Origin: a virus
Reading direction: 5' to 3' (one strand)
Virus record (IMG/VR): IMGVR_UViG_3300050821_000228
Location: 1 to 22,634 of that record
Length of the DNA: 22,634 nt
The translations under genes were made by a program, and so were the position numbers. A model generated the notes under the pieces. The model searched no databases and was not told where the DNA came from. It saw only the letters and a program-made list of their open reading frames with translations. Shown here in pieces: positions 1-8,643 of this stretch (positions within the stretch are counted from its first letter, which is position 1; every line of letters starts with the position of its first letter).

Positions 1-1948
1 TGGTCCCTCCCGATGTTACCGATTGTGTCTGGCTCTTCGGATTTTTCGGGATTGCGAACTGCGGATTGTTATTGGCATCATAGGCGAATGTCGTCGGACC
101 CTTGAAGTCCGCAACCGTCGCCTTCACAATGCACGAGACCGGCGCTCCAGCAGGCGTGCCAGCCGTGTTGTAGTTGATCGAGATCGCGGTATACTGCGGA
201 GAGTTATTCGCTTGAGCTTGGGCGGACGCTATTTGCGCTGCTAGAAAAGCAAGCTCAGCATCAAGCCCTGCGCTATCTCCGCCAGCCGCGATCTCTTGCT
301 GCACGTGCGCAATCTGTTGCTGGATACTTTCTACCTGTAGGTCTATGCCGTGCTGCGTCGTAGCGACCTCCTGAGCCCACGCTGCGTTAAGCGCGGCAGC
401 CCATGCCTGCGCGCCAGACAGAGTTCTAAACCCGAGGCCGTTGACCGGATTGCTATTAGGAAAATCAGTAGGGTGAAAGCTGGGCACGCCAGTAGCCAAG
501 AAGCCGGTAGGATTTAAACCGTTGACACCTCCGCTGACAAGCACATCGTTGTTCGAAAACTCCCCCAGATTATAGAGCATCGCATACGGCGAGAAACCAT
601 TAGGTCCAATGCCGAGGCCATTCGCCGCCGTAGGCAGCGGGTTGATCACGGTAGGCGGGACGCCCACTTGATTTCCTCGCAAAGTTTCTGCGGTCTGCCA
701 GATATAAAACCCGACGCCAGACGAAGGAGGTGTTGCGGGATTTTGCAAGAACGGCGGTAGCTCGACGCTGAATTGAACCGGGCTGTCCTTGGGCATGGCA
801 AGACGTATTCTAGTCATGTTGAAAAACAACAGCATGCGGGACGTGCCACTTGCGTCCAGCGTGTTTTGCGCCGGTTGGCCGGTCCACCAAATCAGACCTT
901 TCGCAAGATCGATAGGGGGCTTAGACTTTGCGTTCTGCGGCATGGTCTTCGCCGCGAAGTTCGGTAGTGACTGTTGAGTGACGAGATCAGTTGGCGGAAA
1001 CGATAGGTCCCCGCCGCCTACCGGGACGGTATCATAATTGAAATTGGTATCGAACGTGATCGTCGGAATACGCGGTGGCGATGTGTTAGCCCACGAGCAC
1101 GTGATATCGACCATGACGATCTCGGAGCCGGATACTTTCCTGATCCACCAAAGCAGACCCATATCGACGACAGCTTTACCGCTATCCCCGGTAGTGCTCG
1201 TCAAGACCGGAGCGACAGTACCGTCTTGGGTCTTAGCGAATGCGACATAGACGTTCTTGTCCGTGTTGGCTGGCGGAACGACAGCACTGTCACTGCTATC
1301 TGATGGATCGTACCCCTTGGGCGTGATGAACGACGCGGCGCTAGGATCGCTGGAATTAGGATCGTCGTTCGATGGGCATACCAACACGACCTCGCGCCCG
1401 TTGAACTTTCGAAAGGCAGCGGCGTCAGTGCGCCTAGACAGAATATAGTTCGCGGGAGGTGAGCCCGGTGTGCCAGAGCCTCCCGGGGCAATTTTCTCGT
1501 CGTGAACACGGCGGGTAGAAGTCTTCTCGCCGGAATTGAGCGTAGTGTTGAACTCTGCGGCGTCGTCGGCTGAGTTGATACTGTCGAGTATCCATTCTTC
1601 GCCGTTGGCATCGCGCGCTGCCCAGCAATCGAGGACCTCGATGTCGAAAAAGTTCGCCCCATCGTCGCTAGTGACACGCTTCATATGTGACAGGCGGGTC
1701 GTGCCAGCGCCTCCCTGTTTACCGTTGCCGTCTCCGGTATTGTCTATGATGGTGGGGACAACGTTCTGCGTGCAGTCTATGATAACTTCCTTACCGCCAT
1801 CGATCTTGAATGCGATGGCGTCGAGGACTTCTACATCGATGTAGTTACCGTTGGTCGGATTATTCTTGGCGTCAGATGGATTGGCATAGCACCTTACGAC
1901 GTGACTACGCCGTGTGAACTTGCTTCCTCCGCTGCCGGGGGCTCCCAT
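1..1948 (-). CDS. Large tail-tip or fibre protein, 3' end beyond the window
   Basis: A continuous minus-strand frame with no stop starts at ATG 1946-1948 (TAATG overlap; AGGGA upstream) and runs off the left edge after 649 codons. Residues 1-190 hold three similar units: RRSHVVRCYA...NYIDVEVLDAIAF, RLSHMKRVTS...NFFDIEVLDCWAA and a weaker third (TRRVHDEKIA...FNGREVVLVC). Each combines a basic start, a DxEVLD-type strand and an acidic or Gly turn. Residues about 260-400 have two Trp-rich strands (GLLWWIRKVSGSE, GLIWWTGQPAQ). Residues about 520-585 form a coiled coil (QVESIQQQIAHVQQEIAAGG, then AELAFLAAQIASAQAQ), usual in trimeric fibres. It follows the hub gene cluster, so a fibre or tip subunit is likely. 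No receptor domain is recognised in the visible part. Confidence 0.8.
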   Translation of the reverse strand, partial: MGAPGSGGSKFTRRSHVVRCYANPSDAKNNPTNGNYIDVEVLDAIAFKIDGGKEVIIDCTQNVVPTIIDNTGDGNGKQGGAGTTRLSHMKRVTSDDGANFFDIEVLDCWAARDANGEEWILDSINSADDAAEFNTTLNSGEKTSTRRVHDEKIAPGGSGTPGSPPANYILSRRTDAAAFRKFNGREVVLVCPSNDDPNSSDPSAASFITPKGYDPSDSSDSAVVPPANTDKNVYVAFAKTQDGTVAPVLTSTTGDSGKAVVDMGLLWWIRKVSGSEIVMVDITCSWANTSPPRIPTITFDTNFNYDTVPVGGGDLSFPPTDLVTQQSLPNFAAKTMPQNAKSKPPIDLAKGLIWWTGQPAQNTLDASGTSRMLLFFNMTRIRLAMPKDSPVQFSVELPPFLQNPATPPSSGVGFYIWQTAETLRGNQVGVPPTVINPLPTAANGLGIGPNGFSPYAMLYNLGEFSNNDVLVSGGVNGLNPTGFLATGVPSFHPTDFPNSNPVNGLGFRTLSGAQAWAAALNAAWAQEVATTQHGIDLQVESIQQQIAHVQQEIAAGGDSAGLDAELAFLAAQIASAQAQANNSPQYTAISINYNTAGTPAGAPVSCIVKATVADFKGPTTFAYDANNNPQFAIPKNPKSQTQSVTSGGT

Positions 1949-2181
1949 TACGCAAGCTTCCCTGTCGTCATGTCGAACGCGGTGGAAGCCTTCTCTGTGT
2001 GGACGGCTGCCATGTAGCTCGTTTCCGTCGAACTATTGCTAAACCCAAAAGTCTTCGAGCCGCCGACTATGCCGATGGCAAGACGAACTGGCGGAGCGCT
2101 CGCGCTGTTGCCGACATGGAACGGCACGGGCGCAACGCTGTCCCCGACGAATGGGCGGATAACACCTTCAAGTCCTGCCAT
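1948..2181 (-). CDS. Small beta-rich tail-tip protein, unknown function
   Basis: A 77-aa frame with ATG start at 2179-2181 overlaps the upstream gene by 14 nt. Its sequence is rich in beta-prone residues: GVIRPFVGDSVAPVPFHVGN, then PPVRLAIGIVGGSKTFGFSN and STETSYMAAVHTEKASTAFD. The nearest ribosome-like site is GAGAAAA (weak) with GGGAGG further up, so coupling to the previous gene probably matters. Its stop TAA overlaps the next start (TAATG). It may be a small wedge or fibre-support component. There is no motif for a named family. Direction, overlaps and codon pattern support it. Confidence 0.65.
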   Translation of the reverse strand: MAGLEGVIRPFVGDSVAPVPFHVGNSASAPPVRLAIGIVGGSKTFGFSNSSTETSYMAAVHTEKASTAFDMTTGKLA

Positions 2182-2359
2182 AGCGTTTTCTCGCGGCTTC
2201 GCGAGCCTCCCTAAATTCTCTTGCGACGTTTGCGTGCTCGGCTGTCCACGTTTGGACTAGCTTCGCGAATACCTTCGCGTCTCTTGTATCCATGTCCATC
2301 GGCTTCACGAACTCGAATGCCAAGATCGGCTTCCTGCCTATCAGTGCGATCTGCTTCAT
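2168..2359 (-). CDS. Small helical protein in the tail-tip cluster
   Basis: A 63-aa frame begins at ATG 2357-2359, inside an ATGA overlap with the 858-aa gene. Its sequence is a short beta start (KQIALIGRKPILAFEFVKPM) followed by long helix-forming segments (AKVFAKLVQTWTAEHANVAR, then EFREAREAARKRYG). The C-terminal part is strongly basic. An upstream extension of 64 codons in the same frame is possible on paper, but it overlaps the large gene, lacks a ribosome site and has odd composition. The next gene starts inside its last codons (14-nt overlap). I do not recognise a family. Translational coupling on both sides supports it as real. Confidence 0.65.
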   Translation of the reverse strand: MKQIALIGRKPILAFEFVKPMDMDTRDAKVFAKLVQTWTAEHANVAREFREAREAARKRYGRT

Positions 2360-4932
2360 GGCGAACTCGGAGCTTCGAGATTGATGCCCTGCGGTACGTT
2401 GAGCGGTGAGACGGTGATCGCGTAAGCTCCGCCGAACGGCCCGTTGCCAGCACACGGCTTTAGCAAGCACGACCATGAGATCGAGTTCGCTGCCATGACG
2501 TACGGCGTATTCTGACTGAGCAGTGCCAGTTGCTCGCGCGTGATCTGCCACGCTACGTTAGGCGACTGTCCAGTGATGACGGTGCTCGGATTTTTAGACG
2601 ACGAGATAGAGCCGCCCACGAGGTTCAAGAACTGGATTTGCCGAGCCGCAAGGAACGAACCCTTGATAGCGATGATCTGTTCGGCCAGCGTCCCGGATTG
2701 CAGACCGCCGTCGCTGACCTCATCCCACGTCAACGGGAATTGTAGTCCATCGTCGAATGGCTCAAAGATCGGAGGCGTGAAAGTCGTGTCGCCGCTGCCA
2801 TGCGCCACGGTCTTGCCATCATAGACCTGATATCCTAGTTGGACATAGCCCGGAGCAACGTACTCTGGCGTGCCAGTGATCTCGTTGATCGAGCCGCCGA
2901 AACCAATGGCACATCCGATCTCGACCTTGCCGATTACCTTGCCGTCGCCGCTGGCCGACAGGTTATAGCTCGTGACCTTGCCGGTGACCGCGCCGCCGGG
3001 CATGCGAGGATCGAACAGAGTTGCATTGTGTCGGCATGACAGAGGAACGATGGTAGCGAACGGCGCTGACCATCCGACCTTGACTGCGCGCGAGCGGTAG
3101 CGCAGACGAGCACGAGCCCGGCTGATAAGATACTCGACGCTCTGTTGGCCACGCGCTGTCGGAAAGAAGCAGCGAGCCGTGACGCTGTCAGCGGAGCCGC
3201 CAATCGGGATCGCCAGAATGCTCGGGTTAGCACCGAGCACAGTCCACGTGACAGAGCCGTCCGTGATCTGCGCACCTACAGTGGTCGAGAAAGTAGGCGG
3301 AGCTATAAAGTCGATTGTCCTGATCGCTGGAGTGGGCTCGACGTTCGATATGACCGGAGGCGTGTATCGGAATTGTGTGAACGTGCCATTCGTTTGGCCG
3401 GGGCCTGTACAGATATAATAACTCGACACGCCCGGGACGCTTTCGAACTCGCCGTCGAACGGATTGAATACTTGCTCTTGAAGTAGCATGACCTGTCCAC
3501 GAGGAACGAACGCGCCGGGCGACCATTCGGAAGCCTGCGATAGGCCCTGCGTTCCGAGGCTGGCCCACTCGACGGTGTTGTCGGTTGTCGTCGCGCCGGG
3601 GATATCGCTAAAGGTCGGTTCGACAGTACCCGCGATGCCGGAGGCGACGCAAATCTGCCACGCCAGTCCGCCGGGCTCTGTAGGATTGTTCGGAAATATA
3701 ACCTGAGCAATGCCGACCGGCTTGCCCAAGAAGTCCGTCCACGCATCCACGTCCACGAGCGGCTGACCCACATCTACGGATGATATCGTAAGCAATTCGG
3801 TATGCTGGTCTATAGTCGGTGATGCGAGAATGCCCTGTACGTTTGCCGTCATATCAAACGACAGAACCTCGGAAAACGGACGACTTGCATCATAGCGGAT
3901 GCTCATGTCGAGGGCGACAGACCACATCGGAATGATCACTCCGCTTGCAGAGATTTGAGCGGGAATGTTCATAGGAGGGTCGCTGTCCGGGAAGCACACG
4001 CCGGATTGCAGATATTCCGTCAGCACGTTTTGTAACGGGTTTGGCGAGAGCAGAGCCGGACCGCTCGATGAATAGGACGACGAGGCATTGGAGCACTGAC
4101 CCGGGTCAGGATCAGTATTCGTCCACGTAGAGCTATAGGTCGTGGTCGGTGTCTCGCTGATGAAGTAAATATCGTTCGTGAACGAACTCTGGCATTTGTA
4201 TCCGCCGCCTATGCCAGCGCCCGGCTTAGGCCAGTCGCTCATCAGCGTCTCTCCGGTATAGCTGGAGAGGCTCACAGTAGGAACGGTGAACGTGCCGGAC
4301 ATTCGCTGGGTCCAGTTGACCGTCGCTTCCACACGGATGTTGTCGAGAGGAGGCTGCCCGAGTTGCAGCGACACGCTGTCATAGAATGCGGTGTTCTCGT
4401 CGTACGTGAGCATGCCGTCCTCGCCGATGAGGATGTCACTCGCCGTTATACCGAGCGACGTGCGATCAATATGCCAAAGCGCCGACCATCCTTCGAGGAT
4501 AGTGTCAGGGTCGTCTCGCTTGGATGGCTCTATGAAGATCGGATCATAGTAGGGGATCGTCTTCATGGTTTCAGCGAGCGCCTGCTTGTCCTGAATGTAG
4601 GTGTGAGCGCGAGAGATGAACTGGAGGGTGACCTTCTCTTGGAACAGACTAGTGGGTACGCCGACGAGCACACCGAAGAACAGCGGCACGAGCGCGCCGT
4701 GATAGTTCGGATCATTGGCCGGGCTCTGCCATCCAAGCCATGCCCAGACCTTGCGGCCCGGGTTGAGCAGCCCTATGCGAGGGTTCTTTACGATGAGGTC
4801 CATCGTCGGATGCTGGCCCTCGTCATGCTGGATAGAAAAAGAAAACACGTTCTCATCGAAGCGGTTGAACGCAACGGGATCAAACACGCTATCGGTCTCA
4901 TCGACCCAAGCGAATGTAAAGGGAAAGCTCAC
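2356..4932 (-). CDS. Baseplate hub / tail-tip protein
   Basis: The start is GTG (4930-4932), overlapping the previous stop as GTGA; the product has 858 residues. The N-terminal part (FAWVDETDSVFDPVAFNRFD, then FSFSIQHDEGQHPTMDLIVK) is typical of a hub-type phage protein. VWAWLGWQ, an FFGVLVGVP strand and the EKVTLQFISRA region follow. Two small inserted modules (about 424-459 and 503-567; end patterns TTTDNTVEWASLG and TDGSVTWTVLG) are repeats found in many phage tip proteins. Residues about 590-680 (SVEYLISRARARLRYRSRAV, then MPGGAVTGKVTSYN) form a conserved beta core. Such proteins cap the tail tube and carry fibres. No lytic domain is recognised. It ends in an ATGA overlap with the next small gene. 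Confidence 0.8.
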   Translation of the reverse strand: MSFPFTFAWVDETDSVFDPVAFNRFDENVFSFSIQHDEGQHPTMDLIVKNPRIGLLNPGRKVWAWLGWQSPANDPNYHGALVPLFFGVLVGVPTSLFQEKVTLQFISRAHTYIQDKQALAETMKTIPYYDPIFIEPSKRDDPDTILEGWSALWHIDRTSLGITASDILIGEDGMLTYDENTAFYDSVSLQLGQPPLDNIRVEATVNWTQRMSGTFTVPTVSLSSYTGETLMSDWPKPGAGIGGGYKCQSSFTNDIYFISETPTTTYSSTWTNTDPDPGQCSNASSSYSSSGPALLSPNPLQNVLTEYLQSGVCFPDSDPPMNIPAQISASGVIIPMWSVALDMSIRYDASRPFSEVLSFDMTANVQGILASPTIDQHTELLTISSVDVGQPLVDVDAWTDFLGKPVGIAQVIFPNNPTEPGGLAWQICVASGIAGTVEPTFSDIPGATTTDNTVEWASLGTQGLSQASEWSPGAFVPRGQVMLLQEQVFNPFDGEFESVPGVSSYYICTGPGQTNGTFTQFRYTPPVISNVEPTPAIRTIDFIAPPTFSTTVGAQITDGSVTWTVLGANPSILAIPIGGSADSVTARCFFPTARGQQSVEYLISRARARLRYRSRAVKVGWSAPFATIVPLSCRHNATLFDPRMPGGAVTGKVTSYNLSASGDGKVIGKVEIGCAIGFGGSINEITGTPEYVAPGYVQLGYQVYDGKTVAHGSGDTTFTPPIFEPFDDGLQFPLTWDEVSDGGLQSGTLAEQIIAIKGSFLAARQIQFLNLVGGSISSSKNPSTVITGQSPNVAWQITREQLALLSQNTPYVMAANSISWSCLLKPCAGNGPFGGAYAITVSPLNVPQGINLEAPSSP

Positions 4933-5363
4933 TTACACGGCCTTACGATTTCTTGAGCCCTGATCATGATCAGATCGGGGTGATACGACGGAGTTTCCCA
5001 TCCATACTCGGAAAGTTTAGCGCGGACATTTGGACTATAGAATGCCCACATAACTGCGGTTCCCTCGGCGCTGTACTCGTCTCTTAGATGGAGTGATGCA
5101 GAGTGAAATCCGAACACCGCTTCGCGTGTCGCGCATACGCGGGAAAACTTAACCGTGCCGAGGACTAGAGTGCATGCACTATAGCACGCGCCTTCAATCC
5201 GAACGCTGTCGCCGTTGTTGTCCCATACGACGTATTTGCCGATGTACTGGAGCAGAACTCCGCCGCTGTCATCTCTGATAACGTGGATTATCGGATGCTT
5301 GCTCGCCGCAGGCCCGATCAGAGCTAAAGTTGCGACAGCTACCATAAGCAAAAACTTTTTCAT
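4929..5363 (-). CDS. Exported protein with CxSAC motif, ClpP/crotonase-like, accessory gene
   Basis: The 144-aa protein has a clear signal peptide: KK at 2-3, a hydrophobic core LLMVAVATLALIG, and a cut near PAAS (about residue 20). The body holds VRIEGACYSACTLVLG (54-69), then CATREAVFGFHSASLH (77-92) and later ALSEYGWETP-like text. The G-x-C-x-S-A-C motif followed by a His region resembles small periplasmic proteins, common in Rhizobiales, that look like ClpP/crotonase-fold members with Ser62 in the nucleophile position. Cys60, Cys64 and Cys77 could form disulfides, as expected outside the cytoplasm. Both ends overlap tail genes (TGATG and GTGA), so it is co-translated with tail proteins although it is not a typical tail part. 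Activity, partner and role are unknown. Confidence 0.75.
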   Translation of the reverse strand: MKKFLLMVAVATLALIGPAASKHPIIHVIRDDSGGVLLQYIGKYVVWDNNGDSVRIEGACYSACTLVLGTVKFSRVCATREAVFGFHSASLHLRDEYSAEGTAVMWAFYSPNVRAKLSEYGWETPSYHPDLIMIRAQEIVRPCK

Positions 5364-5833
5364 CAGACTTCCTCAAGATCGAGCTTCCAGCCCACGGCGC
5401 ATTTCCACTCGTCGAACTGGGTTTCGACTGTCTTGACCATCATGGTCAACTGCGGACGATAAAATGTATACGCGCCTTGCGCGTAGCTAGAGCCCGAGAC
5501 TTCGGGCCGGTGATGGGGGCCATTACCGCCGCTCGTCAGATACGCGAGACCTACCACGCAATCGACAGTGACGATCATTCCGGGGAAGACGCCATCGAGC
5601 GGAGGAGTATCGACTTCATTGTTAACGCTGATCGTCGAAGCATATTTGCGAAACTGCGCTGCCGAGATGTCTGTTAGCGTGCCGTTGATTGTGCGCTCTT
5701 GCTGCGTTGCCTCGCCGATCACGGTAAGCGTTTGGGTCAGACCACGAGCCTGATAGAGCATCATACCGAATGACGAGATCGACAGAAGCGTGTCAGACGC
5801 CGCTGGCAGGATGTTTTCGAATGGATCACTCAT
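5363..5833 (-). CDS. Minor tail protein after the tape measure (tail tip)
   Basis: The 156-aa protein starts 1 nt after the tape measure stop. It is beta-rich: LYQARGLTQTLTVIGEATQQ, then RTINGTLTDISAAQFRKYAS and TISVNNEVDTPPLDGVFPGM, continuing to IVTVDCVVGLAYLTSGG. It ends with AYTFYRPQLTMMVKTVETQF and DEWKCAVGWKLDLEE. The sequence 'Y.aRGltQtl..ig.a...rRt.NGtl.d.s..qfrKy.stI.......P.ldg.wPG..vtVdcv...' is one I associate with distal tail proteins next to tape measure genes in Alphaproteobacteria phages and related elements. The W and C residues near the end are conserved features. It ends in TGATG with the exported protein gene. A distal-tail or tip role follows from position; no fold assignment was possible. 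Confidence 0.75.
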   Translation of the reverse strand: MSDPFENILPAASDTLLSISSFGMMLYQARGLTQTLTVIGEATQQERTINGTLTDISAAQFRKYASTISVNNEVDTPPLDGVFPGMIVTVDCVVGLAYLTSGGNGPHHRPEVSGSSYAQGAYTFYRPQLTMMVKTVETQFDEWKCAVGWKLDLEEV

Positions 5834-5834
5834 T

Positions 5835-8132
5835 TTACTTTACCCACGAAGGATTGTTGCCAGCCGCAGACGCTTGACGCGCAATAGCGAAGCTGGAAAG
5901 GTCATCAATAGTGCTCTTCGGCCCACGCAAACCATTGAAGGACTTGCCATCGATTGACAGGTTCAATACGCTCGTGGCCGGGACACTGCCGCCCCCAGCG
6001 AGCCTGACCGGCGAAGCAACGAGCCCGCCAGCCGCGAAGCCGGGTAACTGCATGTTATTCAACGCATGGAAAAGCCCAGTGCCGTAGGCCGCGACAGCCG
6101 ACGCTTTCATCACGAACTCTCCGTTCGACAGTCGAGCTAGGATGCTATCGCTCGTGCCAGAGCCCGGACCTTCAACCGCGCCGCCTCGCGCGAAGTTGCT
6201 GGTCGGCGTGGTCTCGCTAGCTTGATCGCCGGTCTTGGCGTTGTCTCCGCCCGTAGACGCCGCTGGATTTTTCCATCCAGTGCCGCTAAGCGCACTCTTG
6301 ATCTTTGCGACTAAGTCAAGCAGACGCTCGAAAAATCTAATAACCGAATTATCTTTTACCGCTTCCCATGCCTTCCTCGTTGCCGCGACGATGGTGTCCC
6401 AATTATCCCGGACAGAACCGATTGCAGTGATAACCAAACCAATCGCCACGACCATTACGCCTATAGGGCCAGTCGCAACAGTGATCGCTGTACCTATGCC
6501 GATCAGGGCCGCCTTGAGCGCGTCCACTTTGCCAACGTTCTCGTCGAAAAGGCCGAGCTTGTCCAGAAATTTTTGGAACGCCTCGGTTGTGGGATCGATA
6601 GCATGAAGGATGCCAGTGACACCATCAATGAAATTGCGGATGACGCCGTTATTGCTCTCGATACTGGATTGGATCGCACGAAGGAACGCGGTGAACGCTG
6701 GCGAGATCGCAATCGCGAACTGTTGAGAAAGGATGCTGATCGTCAGGTTCAACCCAGCAAGCGCGCCCCGGAAATCCTCGATAGCCTTCTTAGCCTCTTT
6801 CGTGTCAAGCGACTTCGCTGCGTTGGCGAACTTCTCAAGCTCTTGAGCATCATGCGTAAGCACGTTGAGGATTTCAGCCGCCGACGCCCCGAGCGCCTGC
6901 ATCGAAGTACCCGCCAGCCGATTGACGATAGCGAGCTTCTGCTCCTGAGAGATTTGCTCCTCAGTCGCCTTCGACAGGGTCTTGCTCAATTGGATAAGCG
7001 TCTCATAGCCCGAAGGCTCAGTCGCTTTAGAGTGCGCCGCTGCCTGAGCGATGATACCCTTGATCAGGTTTTGAACCGAGACAGCCGTGAGGTCTACGGA
7101 GGTTTTCGCACCCTTTTCGCCATTGACAACTTCATCGAGGGCCGAGCGAATACTGACAACGCTCGTTAGCGCCAGCTTATTGACCTTCTCTTCGGCTTCG
7201 CCACGAGCAATGATCGCGGACTTCAGGCGGTTCTCATCCTTCTCTCGTTGCTCGGCATCGTCGCGAGCATCCTTGGCGGCCTTGCGCGAGAGATCGGCAT
7301 ACGCCTGCTCTTGCTGGCGCACCTTTAGCGCGGCCTCGGCAGCCTTCTCTTGTTGGGCAATGCGAGCATCAGCTTCCGCCCTGCGCGCTGCATCGACTTG
7401 GCCTTGAGCCTGCGCTAAGGCGAGGTTCTGTTTTTCAGCAGCGGACGGCGGACGGCCTTCGAGTTCGGCTAGATGCTGCTCGGCAGCCGTCACGCCCAAC
7501 TGCGCGCTACGCACAGATTGTAGAGCGGCAAGCTGTTCGGAGGCAGCGTGTTGAGCGGCGAACTGGAGTTTGATGTATGCGGCTTCGAGAGCGTTGCTAT
7601 CTTTCGCCATTTGCGCGAAACGTTCAGCCGAGTTATCGCTAAGAGCATTTTGTGCATCCCGGATGCCGAGCGTCGCATTGGTTACGCGGAGGGTCGCAGC
7701 ATCGTGCTCGTTCGCATATGTCTTGACGCTTTCCGCTATCTGCGGCCACTCACGAGCAATAGTGATGGTGAGCCGGTTGGCGAAACGTTCGAACTGTTGA
7801 ACCTTGACGCCGCTTGATGCGAAAACAGCTTCGAGTTCCTGCAACTGACCGGCAGTCGTGCCGAATGCTTCCGCGAGCAAGACTGTCCTTTGCGAAAGCT
7901 CTGTCTGTTGCTCGACGAATAAAACAGTTGCGGCAGTTACGCCAGCGATAGCGGCCTCGACGAGACCAAGCCCGCTTGCGGCGTTCGCGAAGGTGACGCC
8001 AACCTTCTCGATAGAGGCTGCGAGTTTTTCAAAGCTCTCAGCCGCACTTTCCCCAACCTTTTTAAGCGACGCCAAAAACTCGTCGTCGCCTTCAAGGAGA
8101 ACCCGTGCTATAAGTGGATCAAGCTCAGCCAT
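5835..8132 (-). CDS. Tail tape measure protein
   Basis: The 765-aa protein is the longest helical protein here. Residues about 165-325 are a long Ala/Gln/Glu/Arg coiled coil (for example QVDAARRAEADARIAQQEKA). A hydrophobic stretch at about 540-575 (ALIGIGTAITVATGPIGVMV, then VAIGLVITAIGSV) could enter the host membrane during DNA delivery. The C-terminal part (647-695) has FARGGAVEGPGSGTSDSILA, RLSNGEFVMKASAVAAYG and FHALNNMQLPGFAAGG, a well-known tape measure ending. The family sets tail length and helps channel DNA. At about 0.15 nm per residue the tail would be about 115 nm. No peptidase or lysozyme domain is evident. It overlaps the upstream gene by 8 nt and ends 1 nt before the next start. 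Confidence 0.9.
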   Translation of the reverse strand: MAELDPLIARVLLEGDDEFLASLKKVGESAAESFEKLAASIEKVGVTFANAASGLGLVEAAIAGVTAATVLFVEQQTELSQRTVLLAEAFGTTAGQLQELEAVFASSGVKVQQFERFANRLTITIAREWPQIAESVKTYANEHDAATLRVTNATLGIRDAQNALSDNSAERFAQMAKDSNALEAAYIKLQFAAQHAASEQLAALQSVRSAQLGVTAAEQHLAELEGRPPSAAEKQNLALAQAQGQVDAARRAEADARIAQQEKAAEAALKVRQQEQAYADLSRKAAKDARDDAEQREKDENRLKSAIIARGEAEEKVNKLALTSVVSIRSALDEVVNGEKGAKTSVDLTAVSVQNLIKGIIAQAAAHSKATEPSGYETLIQLSKTLSKATEEQISQEQKLAIVNRLAGTSMQALGASAAEILNVLTHDAQELEKFANAAKSLDTKEAKKAIEDFRGALAGLNLTISILSQQFAIAISPAFTAFLRAIQSSIESNNGVIRNFIDGVTGILHAIDPTTEAFQKFLDKLGLFDENVGKVDALKAALIGIGTAITVATGPIGVMVVAIGLVITAIGSVRDNWDTIVAATRKAWEAVKDNSVIRFFERLLDLVAKIKSALSGTGWKNPAASTGGDNAKTGDQASETTPTSNFARGGAVEGPGSGTSDSILARLSNGEFVMKASAVAAYGTGLFHALNNMQLPGFAAGGLVASPVRLAGGGSVPATSVLNLSIDGKSFNGLRGPKSTIDDLSSFAIARQASAAGNNPSWVK

Positions 8133-8643
8133 TGCCCAGTGCGCTTTCGAAGATGTCTTTCAGGCTTGCCATGACCCGCTGTTGAATGTCAGCGACATGG
8201 AATTTCTTGGGGACGTTGACGTTGGGGACGCCGAAGTATTTGGGCGCGCGATCCTTGATCGAGAACAGCATCGGCACGCCGCCTGTCAGCCTGTTGACAG
8301 AGAACAGTTTGTCTCCGTAGCTCGAAGCCTGTATTCCCTCGGCATCTGTGCCAGAGAACGGTATCCACAAAAGCGGATGGCCGTAGATCGTGCCGCCGCT
8401 TTCGAGAAGGTCTGCCCCGGGGACATCAATGGTGGTGGTGATAGTGTCGCCCTCGACCAAAGTAGAAACAGCCCGCGTATCATATTTCCCCGCTCCCGCA
8501 ACGTCCGCCGCTACTTGGGTCTGCATCATGGATGCGATCATGTTGCGGGAGACAGCCATCGCTTGGCCGTATCGATCACGGGTCTCGTCAAGCCCTTTCT
8601 TGAACTCGTCCGTATTCACCGTGAACGACATCTTTAGCGCCAT
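8125..8643 (-). CDS. Tail protein between chaperone and tape measure, unknown function
   Basis: The 172-aa protein starts in the TGATG overlap with the chaperone long form and ends in an 8-nt overlap with the tape measure start. It begins with a helical part (TVNTDEFKKGLDETRDRYGQ, then VSRNMIASMMQTQVAADVAG). A beta middle follows (TITTTIDVPGADLLESGGTI, then HPLLWIPFSGTDAEGIQASS), then KLFSVNRLTGGVPMLFSIKD. It closes with KYFGVPNVNVPKKFHVADIQ and a helix RVMASLKDIFESAL. Proteins with this 'lW.Pf....k.f........P.lfs..d......G.p.v..p..f.v....' pattern occur before tape measure genes in phages of Gram-negative bacteria, but I know no established role. Tight coupling suggests a stoichiometric tail assembly part. 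Confidence 0.75.
   Translation of the reverse strand: MALKMSFTVNTDEFKKGLDETRDRYGQAMAVSRNMIASMMQTQVAADVAGAGKYDTRAVSTLVEGDTITTTIDVPGADLLESGGTIYGHPLLWIPFSGTDAEGIQASSYGDKLFSVNRLTGGVPMLFSIKDRAPKYFGVPNVNVPKKFHVADIQQRVMASLKDIFESALGNG

Noticed and set aside
1201-1677. Minus-strand 158-codon open frame
   Set aside because: It lies inside the longer continuous frame that starts at 1948 and runs to the window edge. That longer frame has a coupled start, internal repeats and a coiled coil, while this one is Ser/Arg/Thr-rich noise.
2360-2551. Upstream extension of the 63-aa gene to 127 codons
   Set aside because: The added part overlaps the end of the 858-aa gene, has no ribosome site and has odd composition. 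The ATGA overlap at 2356-2359 gives a natural start.
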